A stretch of DNA of 64,000 bases, taken from Pseudomonadota bacterium. GTDB taxonomy: Bacteria > Myxococcota_A > UBA796 > SXON01. Numbering within the stretch: the first letter of the stretch is position 1; every line of letters starts with the position of its first letter. A program made the position numbers and the translations under genes. This document shows, in pieces, positions 20,277-28,898 of the stretch. The notes beneath the pieces are model-generated. The model saw only the letters and a program-made list of their open reading frames with translations. It was not told the origin of the DNA and ran no database searches. The DNA lies in the NCBI GenBank assembly GCA_030685065.1, contig JAUXQH010000095.1, positions 206,855-270,854 on the forward strand. Reading direction: 5' to 3'.

Positions 20277-20808
20277 CGGAACTCTCCTCGCTGTTCGTTG
20301 ATCTATCTCCCTCGTCGAGCTTCGAGGCCTCGGTGTACTCGACGCGACCGTCGAGCATCGCCACGAGCCTTTTCACGACGGCGGAGGCCGCGACCGCCTC
20401 GCGCGCCGCCGCCGCCCGCCGCTCGTCCGCCTCGTTGCGGAACTCCCGGCCGGTCTGGCCCTCGTCCCCACGGCGGATGTCGAAGCGGCGGAACCCGGGC
20501 AGGACGCTGACGAAGTCGACCTCCTGGAGGTGCTCGCGCACCACCGGACGCCACTGCTCGACGCGCACCACGAGCGCGAGCGTGCCCCCCTCGAAGGAGA
20601 CGAAGGCGGCGTTCTCCTCGACCACGACGCGCTGGTGGGGGGAGAGGACGCCGAGCGCGCACTTCCACGCCTCCGCCGGATCGGCGGGGACCACGGGGGG
20701 CGGCGGCTCCACCGGGATTACCGCCACGACTGGAGCGGGCAGGCGCGGGGCGGGCAGGCTCGGAGCGGCGGGCGCCACGGAGGCCGGCGCCACGGGGGCC
20801 GGCGCCAT
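20269..20808 (-). CDS. separate ORF in the position of the DnaX C-terminal (tau-like) region
   Basis: Pro/Ala-rich linker then AWKCALGVLSPHQRVVVEENAAFVSFEGGTLALVV; starts 27 nt after dnaX stop, overlaps ybaB start. Confidence 0.55.
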   Translation of the reverse strand: MAPAPVAPASVAPAAPSLPAPRLPAPVVAVIPVEPPPPVVPADPAEAWKCALGVLSPHQRVVVEENAAFVSFEGGTLALVVRVEQWRPVVREHLQEVDFVSVLPGFRRFDIRRGDEGQTGREFRNEADERRAAAAREAVAASAVVKRLVAMLDGRVEYTEASKLDEGDRSTNSEESSDD

Positions 20809-20834
20809 CGCTCGTGCGCTCGTGGAGCGGGAGC

Positions 20835-22091
20835 CTACCTCTCACCCTCCGGGTCGTCGGAGGGCTCACGACCGCGCGCCCCGGTGCTGGAGAGCGGCAC
20901 GGTGCGCGGCGGAGGCACGGTCACACCGCTGCCGCGCAGGCGACGCTCGAGCTCGACGAGGCGCTCGACGAGGGGCCCGAGGTTCTGCGCCGGGCGGATC
21001 GCCACGAGCCGCGCCACGGCCATCTCCAGCACCATCCGCGGCCGGTTGGCGCGCGCGACCTGGTCGTGCACCTCGAGCAGGGTCTGGAACGTGCGCGAGA
21101 GGTGCTCCGCGCTCATGCCCTCGACCAGGCCGGTGAGGCGGTCCTTCTCCTCTTCCGGCACGTCGAGGTGCTTCCGCGCGCCCGGGGAGAGCGCCACGAG
21201 CGCCGCGTTGCGCACCAGCTCGAGCAGCTCGCCGGTGAACTGGGCGATCTCGTACCCGCTCTCGTGCACCGACGCGATCGCGTCGAGGCAGCGGTCGGGC
21301 TCGGACTTCACCAGGCCGGTCAACATCTCGTAGAGCACGCCGCGGTCGACCATGCCGAGGATCTCGGCCACCTGCGCGTCGTTCGCGTCGGTGCCGCCGA
21401 AGCTGATCACCTGGTCGAGCAGGCTCTGCGCGTCGCGCATCGAGCCCTCGCCCGCGCGCGCCACCATGCGGAGCGCCGCGTCGGAGATCGCCATGCCCTC
21501 GGCATCACAGATGGTGCGGAGGCGGTTGACCACCACGCTCGCCGCGATGCGCTTGAAGTCGAAGCGCTGGACGCGGGAGAGGATGGTCTCCGGGATCTTG
21601 TTCACCTCCGTCGTGGCGAAGATGAACTTCACGTGCGGCGGGGGCTCCTCGAGCGTCTTCAGGAGCGCGTTGAACGCGCCCTTGGAGAGCATGTGGACCT
21701 CGTCGATGACGTAGACGCGAAACCGCGCGACCGCGGGGAGGTAGCGGATGCCGTCCCGCAGATCGCGGATGTCGTCGACCGAGTTGTTGCTCGCGCCGTC
21801 GATCTCGACCACGTCGGGGCAGGTGCCGGCGAGGATGTCGACGCAGGGGCCGCACACCCCGCAGGGGCTGGCGGTCGGGCCCTCGAGACACTGCAGGGCG
21901 CGCGCGAGCGCGCGGGCCGCCGTGGTCTTCCCGACGCCTCGGGCACCGGTGAACAAGAAGGCGTGGTGGATACGACCGGACGCGAGCGCATTTTTCAGGG
22001 TGCGCGTGACGTGGGTCTGCCCCGCCATGTCCTCGAGCGTGAGCGGACGCCACTTGCGGGCAATCGCTACGTACGCGGGCTGTTCGGCCAC
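20835..22091 (-). CDS. dnaX: DNA polymerase III subunit gamma (DnaX), GTG start
   Basis: YVAIARKWRPLTLEDMAGQTHVTRTLKNAL, GARGVGKTTAARALARAL, CGVCGPCVDI; AGGAGG 7 nt before GTG at 22091. Confidence 0.94.
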   Translation of the reverse strand: MAEQPAYVAIARKWRPLTLEDMAGQTHVTRTLKNALASGRIHHAFLFTGARGVGKTTAARALARALQCLEGPTASPCGVCGPCVDILAGTCPDVVEIDGASNNSVDDIRDLRDGIRYLPAVARFRVYVIDEVHMLSKGAFNALLKTLEEPPPHVKFIFATTEVNKIPETILSRVQRFDFKRIAASVVVNRLRTICDAEGMAISDAALRMVARAGEGSMRDAQSLLDQVISFGGTDANDAQVAEILGMVDRGVLYEMLTGLVKSEPDRCLDAIASVHESGYEIAQFTGELLELVRNAALVALSPGARKHLDVPEEEKDRLTGLVEGMSAEHLSRTFQTLLEVHDQVARANRPRMVLEMAVARLVAIRPAQNLGPLVERLVELERRLRGSGVTVPPPRTVPLSSTGARGREPSDDPEGER

Positions 22092-22251
22092 GGGCGATCC
22101 TCCTCGCACGACGGTTCCGGGGGCTGCCGGTCGAGCACCGGGCATCGCCGCCCCCCGAGCGCCGCGGCCCTGGGGGGAGGCTCCGCCACCGGGGCACGCG
22201 TGCGATGCACGCATGACACGCTCGGCGTGAGACTGGCTACTTCAAGCTGGG

Positions 22252-22270
22252 CTTCAAGGCGGCCTTGAAG
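22252..22270 (-). terminator. perfect hairpin downstream of SRP RNA, candidate terminator without U-tract
   Basis: CTTCAAGGC-G-GCCTTGAAG. Confidence 0.4.
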
Positions 22271-22305
22271 CTGCACTCGAAGCGGCGCACGTGCGCGGGG
22301 GAGAT

Positions 22306-22396
22306 GGCCGGGCACCCCCATGCCTCGGGACGACGACACCGTTGCTACCTTTCGGTCCTGGCGGGGTTCACGGCGCCCAATCATGGGGACCCGACC
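22306..22396 (-). ncRNA. ffs: bacterial (4.5S-like) signal recognition particle RNA
   Basis: Minus strand GGTCGGGTCCCCATG...GTGAACCCCGCCAGGaCCGAAAGGTAGCAACGGTG...CATGGGGGTGCCCGGCC: conserved SRP domain IV-like core and pairing 5'/3' ends; no plausible CDS. Confidence 0.85.
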
Positions 22397-22425
22397 ATCA
22401 CCGCCGCGCACGCGCGAACGATAGA

Positions 22426-22513
22426 TGGCGGAGAGGGCGGGGTTCGAACCCGCGGTACCTTTCGATACACACGATTTCCAGTCGTGCACCTTCGACCACT
22501 CGGTCACCTCTCC
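22426..22513 (-). tRNA. tRNA-Ser (GGA), CCA encoded
   Basis: Minus strand GGAGAGGTGACCGAGTGGTCGAAGG...CTGGAAA anticodon loop, long variable arm, GGTTCGAACC, CTCTCCGCCA. Confidence 0.95.
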
Positions 22514-22520
22514 TAGAAAA

Positions 22521-22608
22521 TGGCGGAGAGGGTGGGATTTGAACCCACGGTAAGTTGCCCTACAATAGATTTCGAGTCTATCGCCTTCGACCACTCGGCC
22601 ACCTCTCC
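22521..22608 (-). tRNA. tRNA-Ser (CGA), CCA encoded
   Basis: Minus strand GGAGAGGTGGCCGAGTGGTCGAAGG...CTCGAAA anticodon loop, GGTTCAAATCC, CTCTCCGCCA. Confidence 0.95.
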
Positions 22609-22612
22609 GCAT

Positions 22613-23200
22613 TCAGTTGGAAACCTTCCCCGCCCGAAGGCGCGCTCGAAGCGTAGCGAAGAAGCCGCGGAGCTGAGCCGCTGCTTCATCCCGACAGACG
22701 CCGCCCGTCACCGCGAAGCGGTGATTGAGGCCGGGCCATGCCGAGAGATCTCCGAGTGTGCCGCAGAAGCCGCCCTTCGGGTCGGCCGCCGCGTACACCA
22801 CCCGCTCGATGCGCGCGAGCACGATGGCTCCAGCGCACATCGCGCAGGGTTCGAGGGTGACGTAGAGCGTGCACCCGTCGAGGCGCCAGTGCCCCCGGGC
22901 CTTCGCGGCCGCGCGGAGCGCGTTGACCTCGGCGTGACCACAAGGGTCGGCGTCACGCTCGCGCGTGTTCACCCCGATCGCGAGCTCGGTTTCGAGCTTA
23001 CTTTCGGCTTTGCTTTCGGCCGTGCTTTCGCACGTGCTCTCGGCAGTGCTGCTGACGCTCGCGCGGCAGACAACCACCGCGCCGACCGGCACTTCGCCCG
23101 CCACCGCGGCTTCCGCCGCGAGCGCGAGCGCCCGCCGCATCCAGCGCTCATCGCGCTCGAGCTGCGTCAACTCTGGAGAATCGCTATTGGAAGGATCCAT
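22613..23200 (-). CDS. tadA: tRNA adenosine deaminase TadA with repeat-derived insertion
   Basis: GHAEVNALRAAAKARG, LYVTLEPCAMCAGAIVLARI; insertion STAESTCESTAESKAESKLETEL. Confidence 0.92.
   Translation of the reverse strand: MDPSNSDSPELTQLERDERWMRRALALAAEAAVAGEVPVGAVVVCRASVSSTAESTCESTAESKAESKLETELAIGVNTRERDADPCGHAEVNALRAAAKARGHWRLDGCTLYVTLEPCAMCAGAIVLARIERVVYAAADPKGGFCGTLGDLSAWPGLNHRFAVTGGVCRDEAAAQLRGFFATLRARLRAGKVSN
23001..23048. repeat. 4 x 12-nt minisatellite inside tadA
   Basis: ctttcggctttg / ctttcggccgtg / ctttcgcacgtg / ctctcggcagtg. Confidence 0.85.
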
Positions 23201-23338
23201 ATTCGTACGTCAAAGAGCCCAACGGCGCGAACGGCTTGCGCACTCGAAGTGCAGCAACCCGCCCCCACGCGAAAGTCCCGCGAGTCTAAGGCAGCAGTGC
23301 GATCGCGTCAACGCGACCGGTCGGAGTAAACTTGGACG

Positions 23339-23812
23339 ATGGCAGGATCGACGGAAGGGCAGACAGCCGACACGGGGCCGGGCGAGGGGATGCGGGAGCG
23401 GATCGAGGCCGGCCTTCGCGCCGGGATCTTCCGGATCAGCCCGGAGCTCGCCCCGCGGGTGCGCGCCTTCCTCGCCCTGCGGGCGCGCGCCCTGCTCGCC
23501 CCGCGCGCCGAGGCCCTGGTGGCGGCGCGCGCCGACGCCGACGCGGTTCGCGCCTCCCTGCTCCTCGCCGAGCGCAGCAGCGCGGCCGCCGTCGCCCGGC
23601 TCGACCGCAGCCCGCTCTCCGCGGCCACCACGGTGCACGCGGCTCACGCCCGCCACCCGGGCGTCACGGGCGTGTTCGCACGCCACGGCCTGCCGCGCTG
23701 CCTGGATTGTGCCGTAGGCGTTGATGAAACCCTCGCGGAGGCCGCCTCGGGTGAGGGCTTCCCTCTCGAAATGTTGCTGGGAGAGCTCAATGCGCTCCTG
23801 GCGTGCCGATAG
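23339..23812 (+). CDS. hypothetical Ala/Arg-rich helical protein
   Basis: 157 aa; TAAACT 6 nt upstream of ATG. Confidence 0.55.
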   Translation: MAGSTEGQTADTGPGEGMRERIEAGLRAGIFRISPELAPRVRAFLALRARALLAPRAEALVAARADADAVRASLLLAERSSAAAVARLDRSPLSAATTVHAAHARHPGVTGVFARHGLPRCLDCAVGVDETLAEAASGEGFPLEMLLGELNALLACR

Positions 23813-23832
23813 AAGCTGTCCGCGGAGCTGTC

Positions 23833-24636
23833 ATGGCCCTCCTGTTCGCTCTCCTCTCGGCCGTCGCGCTGGCGGCCGGTGTCGCCTTTCCGACCTCCGT
23901 CGTGCTCACCACGGCGGATGGGCAGACCCTCCACGCCAACCTCGGCGTCCCCGCCAAGGGGGTGAACGGCGTCGTGTTCGTGCACATGGCCGGGCGCAAC
24001 AAGGAGGACTGGCACGGCGTCGCCGACAAGCTCTATCGGCAGGGGCTGCTCGTGCTCACGGTCGACCTGCGCGGCCACGGCGCGAACGTCACGGGCACCG
24101 CCCCGACGCTCACGGGCGCCGACTGGAGCGCGATGACCGAGGACGTGGCGACGGCCGTCACCGAGCTCCGCAAGCGCGGCGCGCAGAAGGTGGCGCTGGT
24201 CGGCGCGGAGGTGGGCGCCAACCTCGCCCTGCTCTCGGCCGCGAACGACATCACCATCACCAGCGTGGCCCTCCTCTCCCCGGGCCTCGACTACAAGGGC
24301 CTCGCCACGGGCGAGGCGGCGAAGGCGTACGGCGCGCGCCCGGTGTTCTACGCCGCCAGTCGCGACGACACCTACGGCCTCCGCTCCGCGACCGCGCTCG
24401 AGACCGTCGCGACCGGGCCCCACATGCTCCAGGTGTTCGAAAAGGCCGGCAAGGGCACGACCATGTTCAACCGCGAGCCGACGCTCGAGAGCCTCCTCCT
24501 CGGCTTTCTCAACACGAGCTGGACGGCGGTTGCGGCCCCCATCGCCTCGGCCCCGACCGAGATCAAGGTGAAGGCCGAGGACCTGACGACCACCGGGACG
24601 CGGCTCGGCGAGCGCACGCCGGATGCGCCGAAGTAG
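23833..24636 (+). CDS. alpha/beta-hydrolase-fold protein with Ser->Glu at nucleophile position
   Basis: VVFVHMAGRNKEDW, LTVDLRGHG, LVGAEVGANLAL. Confidence 0.7.
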   Translation: MALLFALLSAVALAAGVAFPTSVVLTTADGQTLHANLGVPAKGVNGVVFVHMAGRNKEDWHGVADKLYRQGLLVLTVDLRGHGANVTGTAPTLTGADWSAMTEDVATAVTELRKRGAQKVALVGAEVGANLALLSAANDITITSVALLSPGLDYKGLATGEAAKAYGARPVFYAASRDDTYGLRSATALETVATGPHMLQVFEKAGKGTTMFNREPTLESLLLGFLNTSWTAVAAPIASAPTEIKVKAEDLTTTGTRLGERTPDAPK

Positions 24637-24656
24637 CCATCGTCGGCTCCGGGGCC

Positions 24657-25601
24657 CTACGGAGCGGTGACCTCGATCACGACCGGCACCGTCGCGCCGG
24701 TGGCGTAGAGCGCGGTCTCCGGGACGTAGACGATCACGCTCTCGCCGTACTCTCCCAGGCGCGCCGCCACCCCACCCGCGGTGATCGAGGGAAGCAGGAG
24801 CTTGACCTTGCGGGTGTCGCCGCTCTCCATCGGGTAGGCCTTGAACGGGCGCCCCCGTTCATCGACGAGCTGGCCGCCGAGGGAGGCCGCGAGCATCTCG
24901 AGATCGATGAGGCCGCGGTCGCTGTGGGCGTTGAGCCGGAACTTGAACGTCGCCACCGACTGCACCGTGGGTGGCGCCACCGGCACCTCGGCGCCTTGTT
25001 CCCAGGCGGGGACGAAGGGCTCCTTCTCGTACGCCGCCTTCGCGCTCTTGAGCTTGCTCGCCGCCTTCTTGCTGGCGAGCACCTTCTGGGGCGAGGGTTC
25101 GTCGCCGAGAACGCCGTTGGCAGCGGGCGCCGCCTCGAGGGACGGCGGCGCGAGGGACGGCGGGGTGGCAGCGGGCGCGGCGCCGAGGGAGGGCATCTCC
25201 AGCCCGGGCACGCTCGCCACGTCGATCTTGGGCGCGGGCACGGCGGCGCCGTCCGCTCCGTCGTCCGGGGCTTTCTCCGGCTTCTGGGCCGCGAACACCA
25301 GCACGATCGCGGCCGCCGCGGCGAGCATGCCCGCCTCGATCCGGAAGCCGTGGAGGTGCCGCCGCCAGCCCACGCGGAGGGGCTCCTTGGCGATCCGGGC
25401 GTCGAGCTTGCGGGCGAAGTCACGCGGCGCGGGCACGGGCCCGCCGCGGCGGAGGAGCGCGATCGCGGCCCGCAACCCGTCGAGCTCGGCGCGCAGCTCG
25501 GCGCTCTGGGCCAGGGCGTCCTCGACCTCGCGGGCCTCCCCGGTGGGGAGCTCGCCGTCGAGGTAGGCAGAGAGGCGATTTCGGGCGAAGAAGGGGTCCA
25601 T
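24657..25601 (-). CDS. anti-sigma-factor-like membrane protein
   Basis: MDPFFARNRLSAYLDGELPTGEAREVEDAL, TM segment, ATGA-coupled to ECF sigma. Confidence 0.65.
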   Translation of the reverse strand: MDPFFARNRLSAYLDGELPTGEAREVEDALAQSAELRAELDGLRAAIALLRRGGPVPAPRDFARKLDARIAKEPLRVGWRRHLHGFRIEAGMLAAAAAIVLVFAAQKPEKAPDDGADGAAVPAPKIDVASVPGLEMPSLGAAPAATPPSLAPPSLEAAPAANGVLGDEPSPQKVLASKKAASKLKSAKAAYEKEPFVPAWEQGAEVPVAPPTVQSVATFKFRLNAHSDRGLIDLEMLAASLGGQLVDERGRPFKAYPMESGDTRKVKLLLPSITAGGVAARLGEYGESVIVYVPETALYATGATVPVVIEVTAP

Positions 25602-26320
25602 CAGCGCACGTCCTCCGGCCCGATCTTCCGCGCGAGGATGGCCTGCAGCTCGGCCCGCGCGCGGTGGATGCGGCTTTTCACGGTGCCTCGGGGGAGCTCC
25701 AGGATCTCGGCGATCTCGTCGTAGGAGAGATCCTCGACGTCGCGGAGGAGCAGGATCTGGCGGTGGTCGTCGTCCAACCGGTCGAGCGCCGCGGTCACGA
25801 GCGCCTGCGCTTCTCGCGTGGTCGTGCCCGCGTCGGCGGCGGGCCCGTCGTCCGCGATCTGGCGCTCGGGCGTCTCGCCGTCGGCGCTGGGGCCGAGCGA
25901 CTCGGTGCGGCCCCAGCCGCGACGCGACCGATGCAGCCGCCGGTTGCGACAGTGGTTGAGCGTGACCTTGAAGATCCAGGTCGACAGGCGGGCCTCGCCC
26001 CGGAACGTCCCGAGCGAGCGGAACACCGCCAGGAACACGTCCTGAGCTGTCTCTTCGGCGGTGGGGGCATCCCCCAGCCAGCGGTAGCACAGGGTGTGGA
26101 CACGGTCCTGGTAGCGCAACACGATCTCGCGGAAGGCGTCCCGATCGCCGGCGCGGAAGCGCTCCACGAGCTCCGTGTCCGTGGGGCCGGGCAAACGAAG
26201 GCCGGGAAAGGCCACTGCCGCGAGGAGTACGCCGACCATCCCGCCGCAGTAGTCTTCAAGCATGCGGAGGGCTTCGACACCCGCGTGCAGCAAAGGTTCC
26301 GCGGCGGCGAGGAGCGGCAT
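25601..26320 (-). CDS. ECF RNA polymerase sigma factor (RpoE-like)
   Basis: GDRDAFREIVLRYQDRVHTLCYRWLGDAPTAEETAQDVFLAVFRSLGTF; LLLRDVEDLSYDEIAEILELPRGTVKSRIHRARAEL. Confidence 0.95.
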   Translation of the reverse strand: MPLLAAAEPLLHAGVEALRMLEDYCGGMVGVLLAAVAFPGLRLPGPTDTELVERFRAGDRDAFREIVLRYQDRVHTLCYRWLGDAPTAEETAQDVFLAVFRSLGTFRGEARLSTWIFKVTLNHCRNRRLHRSRRGWGRTESLGPSADGETPERQIADDGPAADAGTTTREAQALVTAALDRLDDDHRQILLLRDVEDLSYDEIAEILELPRGTVKSRIHRARAELQAILARKIGPEDVR

Positions 26321-26326
26321 CCGGGC

Positions 26327-26821
26327 TCAGTCTTCCTCGTCCAGGGGCATCGCCTCCATCTGGACGCGCTTGCCGGTGCGCACCGACTCCTGGATGTCCT
26401 TGAGCGGGACGCGACGGATCGGGAAGATCGCCTTGCGGATCTTGGCGCCGCGGAAGGTCACGCCGTCGAGGTTTGCGTAGTCGAAGTCGGCGTCTTCGAT
26501 GTTCGCCTCCTCCAACGAACAATCCTTCAGGTTGGCGCCGAAGAAGCTGGCGCCGACCAGGTTCGCGCCCTTGAACGTGCACCGGGAGAGGTTCGCCTCG
26601 GCGAACTTGGCGCGCGCGAGGTTCGCGTTGTCGAACGCGATCCCGACCAGATCGCAGCCGCGCAGATCGGCCTCCTCGAACCCTTCCTTGCGGCGGATCA
26701 TCTCCAGCACCTGCTTCCGCGTGAGCGGGCGGCCGGTGGAGAAGTCCTCCTTGTCGGGATCGGTGACCAGCGGATCGGAGGCGGTCGCGGTGGGGGAAGC
26801 GGGGGTCTTACGCCGGGTCAT
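26327..26821 (-). CDS. pentapeptide-repeat protein
   Basis: ADLRGCDLVGIAFDNANLARAKFAEANLSRCTFKGANLVGASFFGANLKD. Confidence 0.88.
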   Translation of the reverse strand: MTRRKTPASPTATASDPLVTDPDKEDFSTGRPLTRKQVLEMIRRKEGFEEADLRGCDLVGIAFDNANLARAKFAEANLSRCTFKGANLVGASFFGANLKDCSLEEANIEDADFDYANLDGVTFRGAKIRKAIFPIRRVPLKDIQESVRTGKRVQMEAMPLDEED

Positions 26822-27795
26822 GAGGCTCTTGTGGGCAGGAGGGAGGGCCGCGCGGCGAGCTCGAGGCTCTGGACGAGGCGAGGCGCGATGTCGGGCTGGC
26901 TGAACTGCTCGGACCAGTAAACCCCGCCGGGGTTGAGCGTGTTGACCTCGATGACGAGGCCCCCGATCACGTCGACCCCGGCAAACCAGACGCCGTCCCG
27001 CGCGAGGTGGGGCGTGAGCGCCGCGGCGAGAGCATGGTCGGCCTCGGTGAGGGGAGAGGGCATCGGGACCGCGCCCGCCTTGAGGTTGTGGCGAAGTTCG
27101 CCCGGCGCACGTTGGCGCAGGTACCCGCCGACAAGCGCTCCGTCGAGCCACAACAGCCGTTTCTCCCCGAAGACCGCGGCCGGCACGTACTCCTGCACGA
27201 CCACGTAGCCATCGCCCGCGCGGGCCGCGGCGTCGATCGCCACGTCGAGGCGTGGGCGGCGGCGGCCGCGCATGACGGACACCCCCTTCCCTCCGCACGA
27301 GCGTGCCGGCTTGATGACGATCCCGGCCGTACAATCGCTGGCGAAGCACTCGATCGTGGCCCGGGAGCGCGTGACGATGGTGCGCGGCCGCGGCACGCCC
27401 TCCAACGTCGCGACCCAGGCCTTGTGGGAGGTGCGCAGCAGCGCACCCGGGTCGTTCCACACCCGCACGCCAGCCGCCTGGGCGAGCTGCGCGAACCCGA
27501 TCACCGCGAGGTCGATCGGGTTCGTGCGGAGAAGGAGCACGTCGAACCGGTCAACCTCGACGTTACGACGGACGGCGGTGCGCCCGTGCAGGGCGGCCAC
27601 GATGGCCTCGCAGGAGGCCGGCTCGTCGAAGAGGTGGGCACGGCCGCGCAGCCGGCCACGAGGGTCGATCTCGAGGTCCCATGGCTCCAGGATCCGCACG
27701 ACGTGGCCCCGCTGGAGGGCCGCGTGCGCGAGCTGGATCGTAGTGTGTGTGAGCGCCGCGGACGCCGCGCTCGAGAGGACGATTCCGATCCGCAC
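26818..27795 (-). CDS. ATP-grasp protein (glutathione synthetase/RimK-like)
   Basis: GIVIKPARSCGGKGVSVM, YVVVQEYVPA, GVWFAGVDVIGGLVIEVNTLNPGGV; GTG start at 27795. Confidence 0.8.
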   Translation of the reverse strand: MRIGIVLSSAASAALTHTTIQLAHAALQRGHVVRILEPWDLEIDPRGRLRGRAHLFDEPASCEAIVAALHGRTAVRRNVEVDRFDVLLLRTNPIDLAVIGFAQLAQAAGVRVWNDPGALLRTSHKAWVATLEGVPRPRTIVTRSRATIECFASDCTAGIVIKPARSCGGKGVSVMRGRRRPRLDVAIDAAARAGDGYVVVQEYVPAAVFGEKRLLWLDGALVGGYLRQRAPGELRHNLKAGAVPMPSPLTEADHALAAALTPHLARDGVWFAGVDVIGGLVIEVNTLNPGGVYWSEQFSQPDIAPRLVQSLELAARPSLLPTRAS

Positions 27796-27931
27796 GCGCC
27801 CAGGTATCCCAGGACGGAGAAAACAGGTCGGCCGAAGAGCGCGAGGCCCGCGGTGCCCGTCGCCCCGAGCGGCGCCGACCGCGGGCCCGGGGGGCTCTCC
27901 CGGGCGGCGAACGATGCGGTACTTTGTGCAC

Positions 27932-28504
27932 ATGCCCGCTTCTCGTCGCCACCACCGCTTCTCGCTCGAGCAGTACCTCGAGTTCGAGTTCGATCACGTG
28001 GAGAAGTTCGAGTTCGTCGACGGGGAGATCGTCGCGATGGCAGGCGCGTCTCCGCAGCACAACGTCGTGGTGTCGAACATCACCGCGGCGCTGCACGGCC
28101 TCTTCGCTGGCCGCGGCCGGGTGCTCGGGTCACAGCAGCGCATCGCGACCGCCGATGGCCTTCACACCTACCCGGACGTGCTCGTGGTCTGCGGGAAGAT
28201 GGTGTTGGTGCAGTACAAATCTACCCACACGCTCCACTTTCCGTCGATGCTGGTGGAGGTCCTCTCGCCTTCCACCCGGGACTACGACCTCGGCGAAAAG
28301 TTGGAGCGCTACCAGACCATCCCCACCTTGCAGGACGTGCTCCTGATCGAGGCCGATCGTCCGGACGTGCGGCACGTCCGCCGCACGGCAGAGGGCTGGG
28401 AGACGCGCCGCTTCAGGGCCATCGAGGACGTGATCGATCTCGCCGGGGTCACGCTTCCGCTCGCGGTCATCTACGCGGACGTGCCCGAGGCCGACCTGGG
28501 CTGA
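27932..28504 (+). CDS. Uma2/DUF820 family nuclease-fold protein
   Basis: RFSLEQYLEFEFDHVEKFEFVDGEIVAMAGASPQHN, YPDVLVVCGK, LVEVLSPSTRDYD; alternative start 27914. Confidence 0.85.
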   Translation: MPASRRHHRFSLEQYLEFEFDHVEKFEFVDGEIVAMAGASPQHNVVVSNITAALHGLFAGRGRVLGSQQRIATADGLHTYPDVLVVCGKMVLVQYKSTHTLHFPSMLVEVLSPSTRDYDLGEKLERYQTIPTLQDVLLIEADRPDVRHVRRTAEGWETRRFRAIEDVIDLAGVTLPLAVIYADVPEADLG

Positions 28505-28544
28505 CCGAGGTGTCCGCCGCCCCCGCGGCAGGGAGGCCGGAAGG

Positions 28545-28687
28545 CGCCACGGGCACGCGACAATCCCAGGCCGAAGGCCATTCCCAGCGCGCCATGCCCG
28601 TGGCGGTCGGCCCGCACGAAGCGGGCCGACGGAGCGGCCCCGCCGCGACCCTGCAGGACACCCGCCGGCGGCCGCCCCGGCCGCCGG
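28545..28687. other. block of three consecutive perfect hairpins, candidate structured RNA
   Basis: CGCCACGGGCA..TGCCCGTGGCG (28545-28605), GTCGGCCCGC-ACGAA-GCGGGCCGAC (28606-28630), CCGGCGGCC-GCCCC-GGCCGCCGG (28665-28687). Confidence 0.6.
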
Positions 28688-28693
28688 GCCGCC

Positions 28694-28720
28694 CACGGTC
28701 ACGGTCACGGTCACGGTCAC
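28694..28720. repeat. (CACGGT)x4 hexamer microsatellite
   Basis: cacggtcacggtcacggtcacggtcac. Confidence 0.95.
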
Positions 28721-28826
28721 CCCACCCTCCAGACTCACGCTCCCGTCCTGATCCTGGAGGGCCCAACGCGTACCCAGCCGCCGCGAAGGATCGGGCTGGC
28801 CCGCCTTGCAGCCGGGTCCGCCGGTG

Positions 28827-28898
28827 GAGCCCGAAGGGCTCGCGGAGTCGGCGTGCGCGAGACTCGCAGCGCCCGGCCCGGCAAGGGCCGGAGCCGAC
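28827..28898. other. second structured block: GAA-loop hairpin plus possible three-way junction
   Basis: GAGCCC-GAA-GGGCTC (28827-28841); GTCGGC 28847-28852 pairs GCCGAC 28893-28898 enclosing GCGAGACTCGC and CCGGCCC-GGCAA-GGGCCGG (28873-28891). Confidence 0.5.

Noticed and set aside
22265-22542. Small plus-strand ORFs over the SRP RNA/tRNA region
   Set aside because: Coincide with ncRNA and tRNA genes on the minus strand; not coding
28694-28720. (CACGGT)4 as a telomere-like or iteron element
   Set aside because: Single short microsatellite; no replication genes or DnaA boxes nearby
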